A DNA stretch of 64,000 nucleotides from VRUE01 sp963732225 (GCA_963732225.1 CAVSYR010000005.1:930001-994000), one strand, 5' to 3'. Numbered from the stretch's first letter, positions 33,456-41,570 are shown. Translations and numbers: made by a program. Notes: generated from the sequence alone by a model not told the origin.

Positions 33456-33875
33456 CTAGACGTCGTCGCGCTCTGAGGCGTTATCGCGAATGAAGTCGAC
33501 GATGTCGTCGGTTCCCGCTCCGGGGGTGAAGACCTCGGCGACGCCGAGCTTCTTCAGCTCGGGGATGTCCTCGGCCGGGATCGTGCCGCCGACCGTGACC
33601 AGGACGTCATCGACACCCTGGGCGGCGAGCAATTCGACCACCTTCGGCACCAGCGTCATGTGAGCACCGGAGAGGATCGAGAGACCGACCGCGTCGGCAT
33701 CCTCCTGGATCACCGTCTCGGCGATCTGCTCCGGCGTCTGGTGCAAGCCGGTGTAGATCACCTCCATGCCGGCGTCGCGCAGGGCACGAGCGATGATCTT
33801 GGCCCCGCGATCGTGCCCGTCCAAGCCAGGCTTGGCGACGACGACGCGGATCTTGCGGGCGATTGCGGTTGCCAT
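33456..33875 (-). CDS. Methylmalonyl-CoA mutase-type cobalamin-binding subunit
   Basis: This 139-aa B12-binding domain has the base-off/His-on motif KPGLDGHDRGAKIIARALRD (D-x-H-x-x-G), then the S-x-L and G-G signatures (GLSILSGAHMTLVP; VTVGGTIPAEDI). It is the stand-alone small part of a split mutase whose large part is at 34925-36547. The two genes would normally be adjacent but are separated here by the antisense DUF559 cassette. It catalyses carbon-skeleton rearrangement of methylmalonyl-CoA or a related acyl-CoA together with the large subunit. Confidence 0.93.
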   Translation of the reverse strand: MATAIARKIRVVVAKPGLDGHDRGAKIIARALRDAGMEVIYTGLHQTPEQIAETVIQEDADAVGLSILSGAHMTLVPKVVELLAAQGVDDVLVTVGGTIPAEDIPELKKLGVAEVFTPGAGTDDIVDFIRDNASERDDV

Positions 33876-33917
33876 AGCGATCGGGAGATTAGACGACCAG
33901 AGGGAGAAATCGCCTCA

Positions 33918-33957
33918 CTGAACCCTTGACCTCCGCATGTGTGGGTCAAATGACCAG
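33918..33957. repeat. Left 40-nt hairpin repeat flanking the DUF559 gene
   Basis: It begins CTGAACCCTT and ends TGACCAG, aligning without gaps to 34878-34917 with about 10 mismatches. Inner arms TTGACC (33926-33931) and GGTCAA (33944-33949) form a stem. The start codon of the DUF559 gene (33937) is in the loop. Confidence 0.7.
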
Positions 33958-34881
33958 TCGTGGGATGGGCACGAACGGAATGCTGCGCTCTGGGCTCTGG
34001 TGAGACGACAACATGGCGCGATCTCGCGCCGCCAGCTTCTGAAGCTGGGGCTCAGCGCCCGCCAGATCGAACGACGGATCGCCTCCGGACGACTGCACCC
34101 CACGTGGCGCGGTGTCTACGCGGTGGGACGGCCTCGGCTGGGTAGACGTGGTCGTTGGATGGCGGCGGTCCTGGCTACCGGGCAGGACGCGGTGCTCAGC
34201 CACAGCAGCGCGGCTGCTCTTTGGGAATTCGGGAACGAGCAGGGCGGCACGATTGACATCTCCGTGCCGGCCGGGAGACGCAGCCGGCGCCGCGGGATAC
34301 AGCTCCACAGGCGTACGGAGGCGGTCCTGCGTGATGCCCTCACCCACGAAGGGATTCCCCTCACTTCACCCGTGCGCACCCTGATCGACCAGGCGACGCA
34401 CCTGAGACCGATGCAGCTCGAGCGCGCCGTCAACGAGGCCGACAAGCTCGACCGAGTAAAAGCGGACGTGCTGCTTGCGTCTCTCGACGACTATCGCGGC
34501 CAGCCCGGAGTGGCGCCGCTGCGGAGGCTCCTTGACCCGCTTTCCTTCCGGCTAAGCGACTCCGAACTCGAGCAGCGAATGAGGTCGCTCGCAAGGGCCA
34601 CCGGATTCTCGGCTCCCGAGACCAAGTCATGGGTGAACGGCTACGAGGTCGATTTCTACTGGCCCAAGCTCGGAATCGTCGTCGAGGCGGATGGCCTGAG
34701 ATATCACCGCACCGCATCCCAGCAGAGGCGCGGCTTGGAGCGCGATCAAGCCCACCTCGCGGCCGGCATGTGGCCGCTGCGCTTCTCCCACTGGCAGATC
34801 AGGTACGACGCGGCACATGTTCGGAACATCCTCCGCCGCACCATCGCCCGCGCTCAAGCGGATCGGAAGAGGCTCGGCTGA
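33937..34881 (+). CDS. AbiEi-like winged-helix plus DUF559 (Vsr-like) nuclease-domain protein
   Basis: This 314-aa protein has an N-terminal AbiEi-type antitoxin/winged-helix region (ALVRRQHGAISRRQLLKLGLSARQIERRIASGRLHPTWRGVYAVG). It then has a middle AbiEi-like segment (SHSSAAALWEFG, PVRTLIDQAT). The C-terminus is a DUF559/PD-(D/E)XK-like domain (GYEVDFYWPKLGIVVEADGLRYH, with the D-E-E pattern of Vsr-type nucleases). No toxin partner is present. The ATG at 33937 lies inside the left hairpin repeat and the TGA inside the right one. A GTG near residue 22 (before RRQHG) is an alternative start. It is antisense to the operon it interrupts. The family is known; its role is not. Confidence 0.8.
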   Translation: MCGSNDQSWDGHERNAALWALVRRQHGAISRRQLLKLGLSARQIERRIASGRLHPTWRGVYAVGRPRLGRRGRWMAAVLATGQDAVLSHSSAAALWEFGNEQGGTIDISVPAGRRSRRRGIQLHRRTEAVLRDALTHEGIPLTSPVRTLIDQATHLRPMQLERAVNEADKLDRVKADVLLASLDDYRGQPGVAPLRRLLDPLSFRLSDSELEQRMRSLARATGFSAPETKSWVNGYEVDFYWPKLGIVVEADGLRYHRTASQQRRGLERDQAHLAAGMWPLRFSHWQIRYDAAHVRNILRRTIARAQADRKRLG

Positions 34882-34917
34882 ACCCTTTGCCCCTGTATGC
34901 GTGGGCAAAGTGACCAG
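34878..34917. repeat. Right 40-nt hairpin repeat flanking the DUF559 gene
   Basis: It aligns with the left repeat over 40 nt in the same orientation, 960 bp apart. The stem is CTTTGCCC (34885-34892) with GGGCAAAG (34903-34910), 8 bp perfect. The DUF559 stop codon (34879-34881) is at its left edge, and the mutase large-subunit stop is 8 nt beyond it. Confidence 0.7.
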
Positions 34918-34924
34918 CGGATAC

Positions 34925-36547
34925 TCAGAAGACCGGCGACTCGGTGTAGGTCCCGAAGACCTCCTGCATCGCCGCGATCATCTCTCCCTCGCTGGCGCGA
35001 GCGCGGGCGGCGGCGATGATCGGTGGCATCAGGTTCTCCTCGGTCGCGGCGGCGCGCTTGAGCTCGGCGAGCGCCTTCTCGACCGCGGCGGCGTCGCGCT
35101 TTGCCTTCGTCGCGGCGAGGCGATCGGTCTGCTTGCGTTCAAGTGCCGGATCGATGCGCAGGATTGGCGTCGGCTCTTCGTCGTCCTGAACGAAGTCGTT
35201 GACGCCGACGACGATGCGGCGGCGTTCGTTCAGCTCCTGCTGGAAGCGGAAAGAGGCGTCGGCGATCTCGCGCTGGGGGAAGTTCAGGCGGATCGCCTCG
35301 ACCATCCCCCCCACCTCGTCGATGCGCCTGAAGTAGTCGTAGGCGGCTTCCTCCATCTCGTCGGTCAGCTTCTCGACGAACCAGGAGCCGCCGAAGGGGT
35401 CGGGCGTGTTGGCGACGCCGGACTCGAGGGCGATGATCTGCTGGGTGCGCAGCGCCACCCGCACCGCCTCCTCGGTCGGCAGCGCCAGCGCCTCGTCGAA
35501 GGAGTTGGTGTGCAGCGACTGGGTGCCCCCGAGCACCGCCGCCAGCGCCTCCAGCGAGGTGCGGACGACGTTGTTGAGCGGCTGCTGAGCGGTCAGCGAG
35601 ACGCCGGCGGTCTGAGCGTGGAAGCGCAACCGCATCGACTCCTCGCGCTTGGCGCCGTAGGTCTCCTTCATCTCGCGGGCCCAGATCCGGCGCGCCGCCC
35701 TGTACTTGGCGATCTCCTCGAAGAAGTCGATGTGGGCGTTGAAGAAGAAGGAGAGGCGGGGGGCGAAGTCGTCGACGTCGAGGCCGCGCTCGAGCGCCCG
35801 CTCGACGTAGGTGAAGCCGTCCTTGAGCGTGAAGGCGAGCTCCTGCTGGGCGGTCGAGCCAGCCTCGCGGATGTGGTACCCGGAGATCGAGACCGGGTGC
35901 CAGCGCGGCATGTTCTCTGAGCACCACTCGATCATGTCGGTGACGAGGCGCATCGCCGGCTCGATCGGGAAGCACCACTCCTTCTGGGCGATGTACTCCT
36001 TGAGGATGTCGGTCTGGATCGTGCCGCCGAGCTTCTCCGGTGGCACCCCCTGCTGCTCGCCGACGAGGACGTAGAAAGCGAGCAGGATCGCCGCCGGCGC
36101 GTTGATCGTCATCGAGGTGGTGACGCCGCCGAGCGGAATGCCGTCGAAGAGCTGCTCCATGTCGTCGAGGGTGTCGACGGCGACGCCCTCGCGGCCGACC
36201 TCGCCGAGGCTCCGCGTGTGGTCGGAGTCGTAGCCCATCAGGGTCGGCATGTCGAAGGCCGTGGAGAGCCCGGTCTGGCCGTGGTCGAGCAGGTAGTGGA
36301 AGCGCTCGTTGGTCTCCTCGACCGTGCCGAAGCCGGCGAACTGGCGCATCGTCCAGAGCCGCCCCCGGTACATCGAGGGGTAAGGGCCGCGGGTGAAGGG
36401 GTACTCGCCCGGCGCCCCGACCGTCTCCTCGGGACTCTCGGGAGCGTGCTCGGGCCCGTAGAGCGGCGCGATCGGCTGCCCCGACATCGTCGAGAACTCC
36501 GCCTCGCGCTCCTTGTACTCGGGCTTTTCGCGCGGCTCGATCGCCAT
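34925..36547 (-). CDS. Methylmalonyl-CoA mutase large (catalytic TIM-barrel) subunit
   Basis: This 540-aa substrate-binding subunit has MYRGRLWTMRQFAGFGTVEETNERFHYLL, the substrate-loop sequence LSTAFDMPTLMGYDSDH, and SISGYHIREAGSTAQQELAF. The separate small subunit gives the split architecture of actinobacterial MCM-like acyl-CoA mutases (MCM, ICM or HCM). Active-site residues read QTG-LSTAFD with Tyr in PYPSMYRG and Gln at HTNSFDEALALP, which fits methylmalonyl or ethylmalonyl substrates, so the exact acyl group is unsure. ATG 36547 is used; GTG 36553 is equally possible. Confidence 0.93.
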   Translation of the reverse strand: MAIEPREKPEYKEREAEFSTMSGQPIAPLYGPEHAPESPEETVGAPGEYPFTRGPYPSMYRGRLWTMRQFAGFGTVEETNERFHYLLDHGQTGLSTAFDMPTLMGYDSDHTRSLGEVGREGVAVDTLDDMEQLFDGIPLGGVTTSMTINAPAAILLAFYVLVGEQQGVPPEKLGGTIQTDILKEYIAQKEWCFPIEPAMRLVTDMIEWCSENMPRWHPVSISGYHIREAGSTAQQELAFTLKDGFTYVERALERGLDVDDFAPRLSFFFNAHIDFFEEIAKYRAARRIWAREMKETYGAKREESMRLRFHAQTAGVSLTAQQPLNNVVRTSLEALAAVLGGTQSLHTNSFDEALALPTEEAVRVALRTQQIIALESGVANTPDPFGGSWFVEKLTDEMEEAAYDYFRRIDEVGGMVEAIRLNFPQREIADASFRFQQELNERRRIVVGVNDFVQDDEEPTPILRIDPALERKQTDRLAATKAKRDAAAVEKALAELKRAAATEENLMPPIIAAARARASEGEMIAAMQEVFGTYTESPVF

Positions 36548-36580
36548 TTGCACAGTCTAGGCGGGCGCAGCCCGACCCCG

Positions 36581-36619
36581 TGGCGAGTTACCTCCCCTGC
36601 AGCGGGGGGAAAGTCGCCA
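36581..36619 (-). terminator. Nested hairpin after the HAD phosphatase gene
   Basis: Outer arms TGGCGA/TCGCCA (36581-36586, 36614-36619) enclose a second stem CCTCCCC/GGGGGG around TGCAG. It fills the gap between the HAD stop (36625) and the mutase start. It is likely a terminator or processing site; no T-run follows. Confidence 0.45.
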
Positions 36620-36624
36620 AGCCC

Positions 36625-37410
36625 CTAACGGCGGGCGGCGAAACGGCGGGGCGGCTGCTTGCGGCGGGCGGCGATGCGCGAGCCGCCGAAGCCGGCGACG
36701 GTCGCCAGCAGGGTGACCGCGATCGCGACCAGACGGCGGCCGAGGCGCTCGAAGCGCAGCGTCTGCCAGCCCTCGTCGCGAGCGATCCCGGCCAGCGGCG
36801 GATCCGGGTTGACCACGACCGGGTTGCCGACCGCGCGCAGCATCGGCAGGTCGGAGACCGAGTCGGAGTAGGCGTAGGAGGCGGCGAGGTCGATGTCGTG
36901 CTCGGCGGCGTAGGCCTGCATCGCCTCGACCTTGCCCTCGCCGTAGACGAAGGGGCCGTCGAAGCGGCCGGTCAGGGCGCCGTCCTCGCCGACTTCGTAA
37001 CGGGTGCCCACCCCACCGTCCATGCCGAGCACCGTGGCCAAAGGCTCGACCACGCCGCTGCCGGCAGCGCTGACGATGAAGGTCGGGCGGCCGGCGTCCT
37101 GGTGGGCGTAGACCTCGTCGAGCATCTGCGGGTAGACCCGCGGCAGGATCGCCGCCATCACCTCCGGGTTCATCCGCTCGAAGCTACGCGCCGGCACCCC
37201 GGCGATCAGTTCGCGAGCGGCTTTCAACACCTCGCGTGTGCGCTCGTCGGTGGTCCCGCGCAAGCGGTACTGCATGTGCTCGAAGCCCCAGCTGGCCAGC
37301 TGGCGGCGGCTGACCAGCTTGTGACGGGCCGCGACGCGGGCGAACTGCATCCCCGACGACCCCGCCATCAGGGTCTTGTCGAGATCGAAGAACGCCGCGG
37401 CGCGGCTCAT
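36625..37410 (-). CDS. HAD-IB family phosphatase (SerB-like) with C-terminal membrane anchor
   Basis: This 261-aa protein has the HAD motif I AAFFDLDKTLMAGSS (D9, D11), motif II in TFIVSAAGSG, and motif III/IV KVEAMQ plus YAYSDSVSDLPMLRAVG. It ends with a membrane helix (LVAIAVTLLATVAGFGGSRIAARR) and a basic tail. Similar proteins are phosphoserine-phosphatase-like or lysophosphatidate phosphatases; the membrane anchor favours a lipid substrate, which is an inference. It lies 5 nt from the thiolase stop. Confidence 0.88.
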   Translation of the reverse strand: MSRAAAFFDLDKTLMAGSSGMQFARVAARHKLVSRRQLASWGFEHMQYRLRGTTDERTREVLKAARELIAGVPARSFERMNPEVMAAILPRVYPQMLDEVYAHQDAGRPTFIVSAAGSGVVEPLATVLGMDGGVGTRYEVGEDGALTGRFDGPFVYGEGKVEAMQAYAAEHDIDLAASYAYSDSVSDLPMLRAVGNPVVVNPDPPLAGIARDEGWQTLRFERLGRRLVAIAVTLLATVAGFGGSRIAARRKQPPRRFAARR

Positions 37411-37414
37411 CGGG

Positions 37415-38599
37415 CTACTGGCCGTCGACCTCGATCACGATCGCGTCACCCTGGCCACCGCCGGAGCAGATTGCAGCGACGCCGATGCCGCCGCCGCGCC
37501 GTCCCAGCTCAAGCACGAGCGAGCCGACGATGCGGGCGCCGGAAGCACCGATCGGGTGACCGAGCGCGATTGCGCCACCGTTGACGTTGACCTTGTCTTT
37601 GTCGACGTCGAGCATGCGGACCGAGTTGATCGCGACCGAGGCGAAGGCCTCATTGATCTCCCAGAGGTCGACGTCCTCGGGGCTCTTGCCGATCTTCTCC
37701 AGCGCCTGCTTGGCGGCGTTGGCCGGAGTTTTGGCCAGGTAGGGGAAGTCGTCGGCGACGGTGCCGTAGGAGAGGACGCGGGCCAGCGGCGTGCGGCCTT
37801 CCTTTTCCGCCCAGTCTTCGGAGACGACGACGATCGCGCCGGCGCCGTCATTGACCCCCGGGGCGTTGCCGGCGGTGTGGGTGGCGTCATCGCCGCCGAT
37901 CGCGCGCAGGCCAGCGAGCGTCTCGACCGTGGTCTCGGGGCGGATCGCCTCGTCGGCCTCGATCGTGTGCTCGCCCTTGCGCGACTTGACCGTGATGCCG
38001 GAGATCTCATCGGCGAGGCGGCCGGCGTCGGTTGCCTCGGCGGCGAGCCGGTGCGAGCGCTCGGCGAAGCGGTCCATATCGGCGCGGGTGATCTCGAGCT
38101 CGTTGGAGACCTCGCTCGCCTCGTTGATCATCTGCTTTTCGGTGAAGGGGTTGGTGAGGCCGTCGTGGACCATCGCGTCGATCGTCTCGACGTGGCCCAT
38201 GCGGTAGCCGAAGCGGGCGCCGGGAAGCAGGTGCGGGGCCTGGCTCATCGACTCCATGCCACCGGTAACGGCGACGTCGGTGTCGCCGGCGCGAATCGCC
38301 ATGTCGGCGATGCCGAGCGAGCGCATGCCCGAGGCGCAGACCTTGTTGATCGTCTCCGAGGGCACCTCCTTGGGGATGCCGCCCTTGATCTGGGCCTGGC
38401 GCGAGGGGATCTGACCCTGGCCGGCCTGCAGGACCTGGCCGAAGACGACCGACTGGACCTGCTCGGGGGAAACGCCGGAGCGCTCCAGGGCAGCGGAGAT
38501 CGCGTGGCCGCCGAGGTCGGTGGCGTCGAGGGAGGAAAGCGTGCCGCCCATCTTTCCGAAGGGCGTGCGGGCGCTGCTGAGAATCACGGTGCGGGACAT
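37415..38599 (-). CDS. Acetyl-CoA C-acetyltransferase (thiolase)
   Basis: This 394-aa thiolase has the acyl-Cys in INKVCASGMRSLGI, the catalytic His in NVNGGAIALGHPIGASGARI, and the C-terminal Cys in AAICSGGGQGDA. It cleaves or forms acetoacetyl-CoA or longer 3-ketoacyl-CoAs. The ATG at 38599 has AAAGG about 5 nt upstream; the longer frame to 38929 is antisense to pepA. A GGGCC-TCAT-GGCCC hairpin lies in the divergent intergenic region (38644-38657). Confidence 0.94.
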   Translation of the reverse strand: MSRTVILSSARTPFGKMGGTLSSLDATDLGGHAISAALERSGVSPEQVQSVVFGQVLQAGQGQIPSRQAQIKGGIPKEVPSETINKVCASGMRSLGIADMAIRAGDTDVAVTGGMESMSQAPHLLPGARFGYRMGHVETIDAMVHDGLTNPFTEKQMINEASEVSNELEITRADMDRFAERSHRLAAEATDAGRLADEISGITVKSRKGEHTIEADEAIRPETTVETLAGLRAIGGDDATHTAGNAPGVNDGAGAIVVVSEDWAEKEGRTPLARVLSYGTVADDFPYLAKTPANAAKQALEKIGKSPEDVDLWEINEAFASVAINSVRMLDVDKDKVNVNGGAIALGHPIGASGARIVGSLVLELGRRGGGIGVAAICSGGGQGDAIVIEVDGQ

Positions 38600-38728
38600 G
38601 GGGACCTTTCTCTGAGTATTTATGCCGGGTCTCGGCTCGATCAGGGCCTCATGGCCCGTATGTAGGGAAAACGATAGCGGCAGGCGCCACCCACCCGCTG
38701 TGAGCGAGGTCATAGACTCGCGAGCTCG

Positions 38729-40192
38729 ATGAAGGTCTCCGTCAGTCAGAACGAGATCGCCGCCGTTAATGCGGATCTGGTCGCGGTCGGCCTCTACGAG
38801 GGCGAGGAGCTGCCCGGTGAGCTCGCTACAGCGCGCGGCGCAAGTGACGCCAAGGGCGGCTTTAAGAAGCTGGCGCTGATCCACCCCGAGCAGCCACCTC
38901 GTGTGCTGGTTGCTGGCCTGGGAAAGCAAGCGGAGCGCGACCCCGAGCGGATGCGCATCGTCGCCGCTCTGGTCGCCAAAGAGGCCACGAAGCTGGGTGC
39001 GCGCTCGCTCGCTTGGAAGCTGCCTATGGAAGACGAAGGGGAAGAACTCTCCGAGGGCATCATCACCGGCACGATCCTTGGCTCCTATCGCTTCGACAAG
39101 TTCAAGAGCGCTGACCCCGACGACCCGGAGTCACCGGCGCTCGACTCGCTGACGGTGTTGGGATACGTGATCCCCGAGGGCGGTGCCGAGGTTGCCCGCA
39201 TCTGCGCCGAGGCGCAGAACCGCGCCCGCGATCTGCAGAGCCTGCCCGCCAACGTCGCCACCCCCTCCTACCTGGCAAACCGGGCCGAGGAGATCGCCGA
39301 TGCTCATAACTCGCTCAGTGTGGAGGTTCTTGGCCGCGAGGAGATCGCCGCCAAGAAGATGGGCGGGCTGGTCGCGGTCAGCCAGGGCGGCGCCGAGGAT
39401 CCGCGCCTGATCGTGTTGCGCTACGACGGCGGCGGCTCGGGCGAGACCCTCGGCCTGATCGGCAAGGGCGTCACCTTCGACACCGGCGGCATCTCGCTCA
39501 AGCCCTCGGCGGGCATGCAGGAGATGAAGATGGACATGTCGGGCGCAGCCGCGGTGCTGGAGACGGTCGGCGCGATCGCCGAGCTGGGGCTGGAGCTGAA
39601 CCTGATCGCCGTCGTCCCCTCGACCGAGAACATGCCCTCCGGGACCGCGATCAAGCCCGGCGACGTGATCACCCAGTACAGCGGCAAGACGGTCGAAGTC
39701 AACAACACCGACGCCGAGGGCCGCCTGATCCTCGCCGACGCCCTCGCCTACGCGATCGAGCAGGGCGTCGACCACGTGGTCGACATCGCCACCCTGACCG
39801 GAGCAGTAATGATCGCCCTTGGGTCGACTTACTCCGCGGTGATTAGCAACGACGACGAGTTGGCCGGTGAGATAGAGGCGATCGGCAGGGAGACGGGCGA
39901 GCTGGTCTGGCGTATGCCTCTCCACCCCGAGTACAAGGCGCTGATGAAGGGGACGGTCGCCGACCTCACAAACGCAGCGGCCAAGCGCAAGGCGGGCACC
40001 CTCTCCGCCGCCGGCTTCCTCGAGGAATTCGTCGGCGACACCCCCTGGGCTCACCTCGACATCGCCGGCACCGCCTGGGACGTCGGCCGCGCCTACACCG
40101 GCAGCGACGCCAGCGGCTATGGCGTCCGCCTGCTCACCGGCCTCGCTCGTAGTTACGCCGACCGATCGCGTCGCGGCTCGTTCAGCCGCTGA
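38729..40192 (+). CDS. pepA: Leucyl aminopeptidase (M17)
   Basis: This 487-aa cytosolic exopeptidase has the dinuclear metal site in IGKGVTFDTGGISLKPS, MKMDMSGAAAV and the signature NTDAEGRLILADAL. The N-terminal macro-like domain is complete. Its end overlaps the convergent thioesterase by 11 nt. Confidence 0.95.
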   Translation: MKVSVSQNEIAAVNADLVAVGLYEGEELPGELATARGASDAKGGFKKLALIHPEQPPRVLVAGLGKQAERDPERMRIVAALVAKEATKLGARSLAWKLPMEDEGEELSEGIITGTILGSYRFDKFKSADPDDPESPALDSLTVLGYVIPEGGAEVARICAEAQNRARDLQSLPANVATPSYLANRAEEIADAHNSLSVEVLGREEIAAKKMGGLVAVSQGGAEDPRLIVLRYDGGGSGETLGLIGKGVTFDTGGISLKPSAGMQEMKMDMSGAAAVLETVGAIAELGLELNLIAVVPSTENMPSGTAIKPGDVITQYSGKTVEVNNTDAEGRLILADALAYAIEQGVDHVVDIATLTGAVMIALGSTYSAVISNDDELAGEIEAIGRETGELVWRMPLHPEYKALMKGTVADLTNAAAKRKAGTLSAAGFLEEFVGDTPWAHLDIAGTAWDVGRAYTGSDASGYGVRLLTGLARSYADRSRRGSFSR

Positions 40193-40748
40193 GGATCATG
40201 CAGGTGGCGATGCCGTGGGCGAGCAGTTTGCCGCTCTCCGCCGCGGTGAGGCTGGCCTCGACCGTCGCCTGGCGGCGGCCGCGGTAGAGGACGTTGGCCT
40301 CGCAGAGGACGCGGCCGGTGTCGCGGGTGATCGGGCGCACGTACTTGACCTCGAGGCCGAGCGAGGTGTAGCCGACTCCGGCCGGCAGGGTCGTGTGGAC
40401 GGCACATCCCAGGGCCGAGTCGAGCAGGGTTGCCGCGTAGCCGCCGTGGACGACGCCGATCGGGTTGTAGTGCTCCTCGCCCGGTTCGCCCTCGAAGACG
40501 GCGCGGCCCTCGCCGATCTCGATCGGGCGCATCCGCATCGTCACCGCGATCGGCGGCGGTGGCATCTCGCCGGCAACGATCGCTTCCATGTACTCGATGC
40601 CGGTCATCGTCGCCCCAGCCGCCGCCGTCGGCAGCGGGTCCTGCCAGACCAGCTCGCGGCGGCGGGTGATCTCGGGCTGGGCCTCGGCAAAGGCGAGCGC
40701 GGCCTCAACCGCGCCGCCGCCTTGCTCGGCTACCCCCTCGGCGCTCAA
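40182..40748 (-). CDS. PaaI-family hotdog thioesterase
   Basis: This 188-aa hotdog-fold acyl-CoA thioesterase has the core motif HYNPIGVVHGGYAATLLDSALGCAVHTTLPAG, with the Asp of the active site in LLDSA. It hydrolyses aryl- or acyl-CoA, probably to recycle CoA beside the catabolic genes. The TTG at 40748 overlaps the stop of a small upstream ORF (TTGA), indicating coupling; no better start is available before the conserved region. Confidence 0.88.
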   Translation of the reverse strand: MSAEGVAEQGGGAVEAALAFAEAQPEITRRRELVWQDPLPTAAAGATMTGIEYMEAIVAGEMPPPPIAVTMRMRPIEIGEGRAVFEGEPGEEHYNPIGVVHGGYAATLLDSALGCAVHTTLPAGVGYTSLGLEVKYVRPITRDTGRVLCEANVLYRGRRQATVEASLTAAESGKLLAHGIATCMILSG

Positions 40749-40900
40749 CGGCTTGCCCTGCGCGCATGAGCGAGCCCGCGCTCCCGCGCCGATCGCGGGG
40801 TCGCCGGATAGACCAGATCAGCGGTGATCTCGGCCTGGCTGATCGAGATCCGCGGGGCCTTGGAGCGGTGGTTGTGCCGGTGTCTTGGGATCAACCTCAT
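40745..40900 (-). CDS. Small basic protein of 51 aa, unknown
   Basis: The ATG at 40900 has a strong GGAGG 7 nt upstream, and the stop overlaps the TTG start of the thioesterase. The product is rich in Arg and His at the N-terminus (RLIPRHRHNHRSKAPR) with a mixed C-terminal half. Its signals are better than those of the thioesterase itself, so it may be a true small protein or a leader peptide that couples translation. It shares a control region with the divergent HxlR gene. Confidence 0.45.
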   Translation of the reverse strand: MRLIPRHRHNHRSKAPRISISQAEITADLVYPATPRSARERGLAHARRASR

Positions 40901-40927
40901 GGCAATGCCTCCGTTTGGGCTGGTCGT

Positions 40928-41020
40928 GAGTTGCTTCAAGCAACTCCTACATTTGGGACCCTAACCCAGTTAGTTGCTTGACGCAACCCAGTGTGCGAAG
41001 ATCACTCTGTGTTGCGCAAC
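40928..41020. promoter_or_regulatory. Three GTTGC/GCAAC palindromes: probable HxlR operators
   Basis: Site 1 (40928-40946) is a perfect 19-bp palindrome with arms GAGTTGCTT/AAGCAACTC. Site 2 (40973-40987) is GTTGC-n5-GCAAC. Site 3 (41011-41020) is GTTGCGCAAC and overlaps the HxlR start. They lie between the HxlR gene and the divergent small-ORF/thioesterase operon, so one regulator could control both directions. Confidence 0.6.
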
Positions 41021-41479
41021 GACTATCCAGGTCAGATCTGCTCGATCGCTAGGTCGCTGGAAATCGTCGGTGAGCGCTGGTCGCTGCTGATCGTGCGCGA
41101 CGTGATGAACGGCCATCGGCGCTTCGACCAGCTGCAGAAGGCCCTCGGCGTCGCCCGCAACGTGCTCTCCTCCCGCCTGCAGCGGCTGATCGAGGAGGAC
41201 ATCCTCGAGCGCCGTGCCTACCAGCGCAATCCCGAGCGCTACGAGTACTTCCTCACCGAGAAGGGACTGGACCTCTGGCCGGCCTTGATCGCCCTGCTCA
41301 ACTGGGGCGACCGCTACTCCCCCAGCCCCGAGGGCCCGCCGATGCTGATCATCCACAAGGAGTGTGGCGGCGCGGTCAGCGACCGCGGCATCTGCGAGAG
41401 CTGCGGCAAGGTGCTGCACGCTCGCGACGCCCGCGCCCTGCCCGGCCCCGGCCTCGCAACGACACTAGAGGCGGCCTGA
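41009..41479 (+). CDS. HxlR-family transcriptional regulator with C-terminal zinc-ribbon-like Cys
   Basis: This 156-aa protein starts LRNDYPGQICSIARSLEIVGERWSLLIVRDVMNGHRRFDQLQKALGVARNVLSSRLQRL, a typical HxlR winged helix. Four Cys at the C-terminus (ECGGAVSDRGICESCGK) resemble a small zinc site. I place the start at GTG 41009 because family members begin at this point; a GTG at 40991 adds six residues. Neighbouring palindromes indicate control of itself, the thioesterase and perhaps the aldehyde dehydrogenase. Confidence 0.92.
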   Translation: MLRNDYPGQICSIARSLEIVGERWSLLIVRDVMNGHRRFDQLQKALGVARNVLSSRLQRLIEEDILERRAYQRNPERYEYFLTEKGLDLWPALIALLNWGDRYSPSPEGPPMLIIHKECGGAVSDRGICESCGKVLHARDARALPGPGLATTLEAA

Positions 41480-41483
41480 GCAC

Positions 41484-41534
41484 CGAACTGCATCAAATTT
41501 CCAGTTCAGCAGGTAGGAAATTTGGTCCAGTTCG
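41484..41534. promoter_or_regulatory. Extended inverted repeat with competing arm between HxlR and ALDH genes
   Basis: CGAACTG (41484-41490) and CAAATTTCC (41494-41502) pair exactly with GGAAATTTG (41516-41524) and CAGTTCG (41528-41534). A third CAGTTC (41502-41507) can also pair with the first arm, so two structures exclude one another. It is an operator array or RNA switch candidate in front of the ALDH gene. Confidence 0.45.
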
Positions 41535-41570
41535 CTAGCGTCTTTGATTCCAGCGACAGGAGGAGAGGGC

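Noticed and set aside
38644..38657. GGGCC-TCAT-GGCCC hairpin between thiolase and pepA as a terminator or operator
   Set aside because: Five pairs and no T-run; such stems are frequent by chance in GC-rich DNA.
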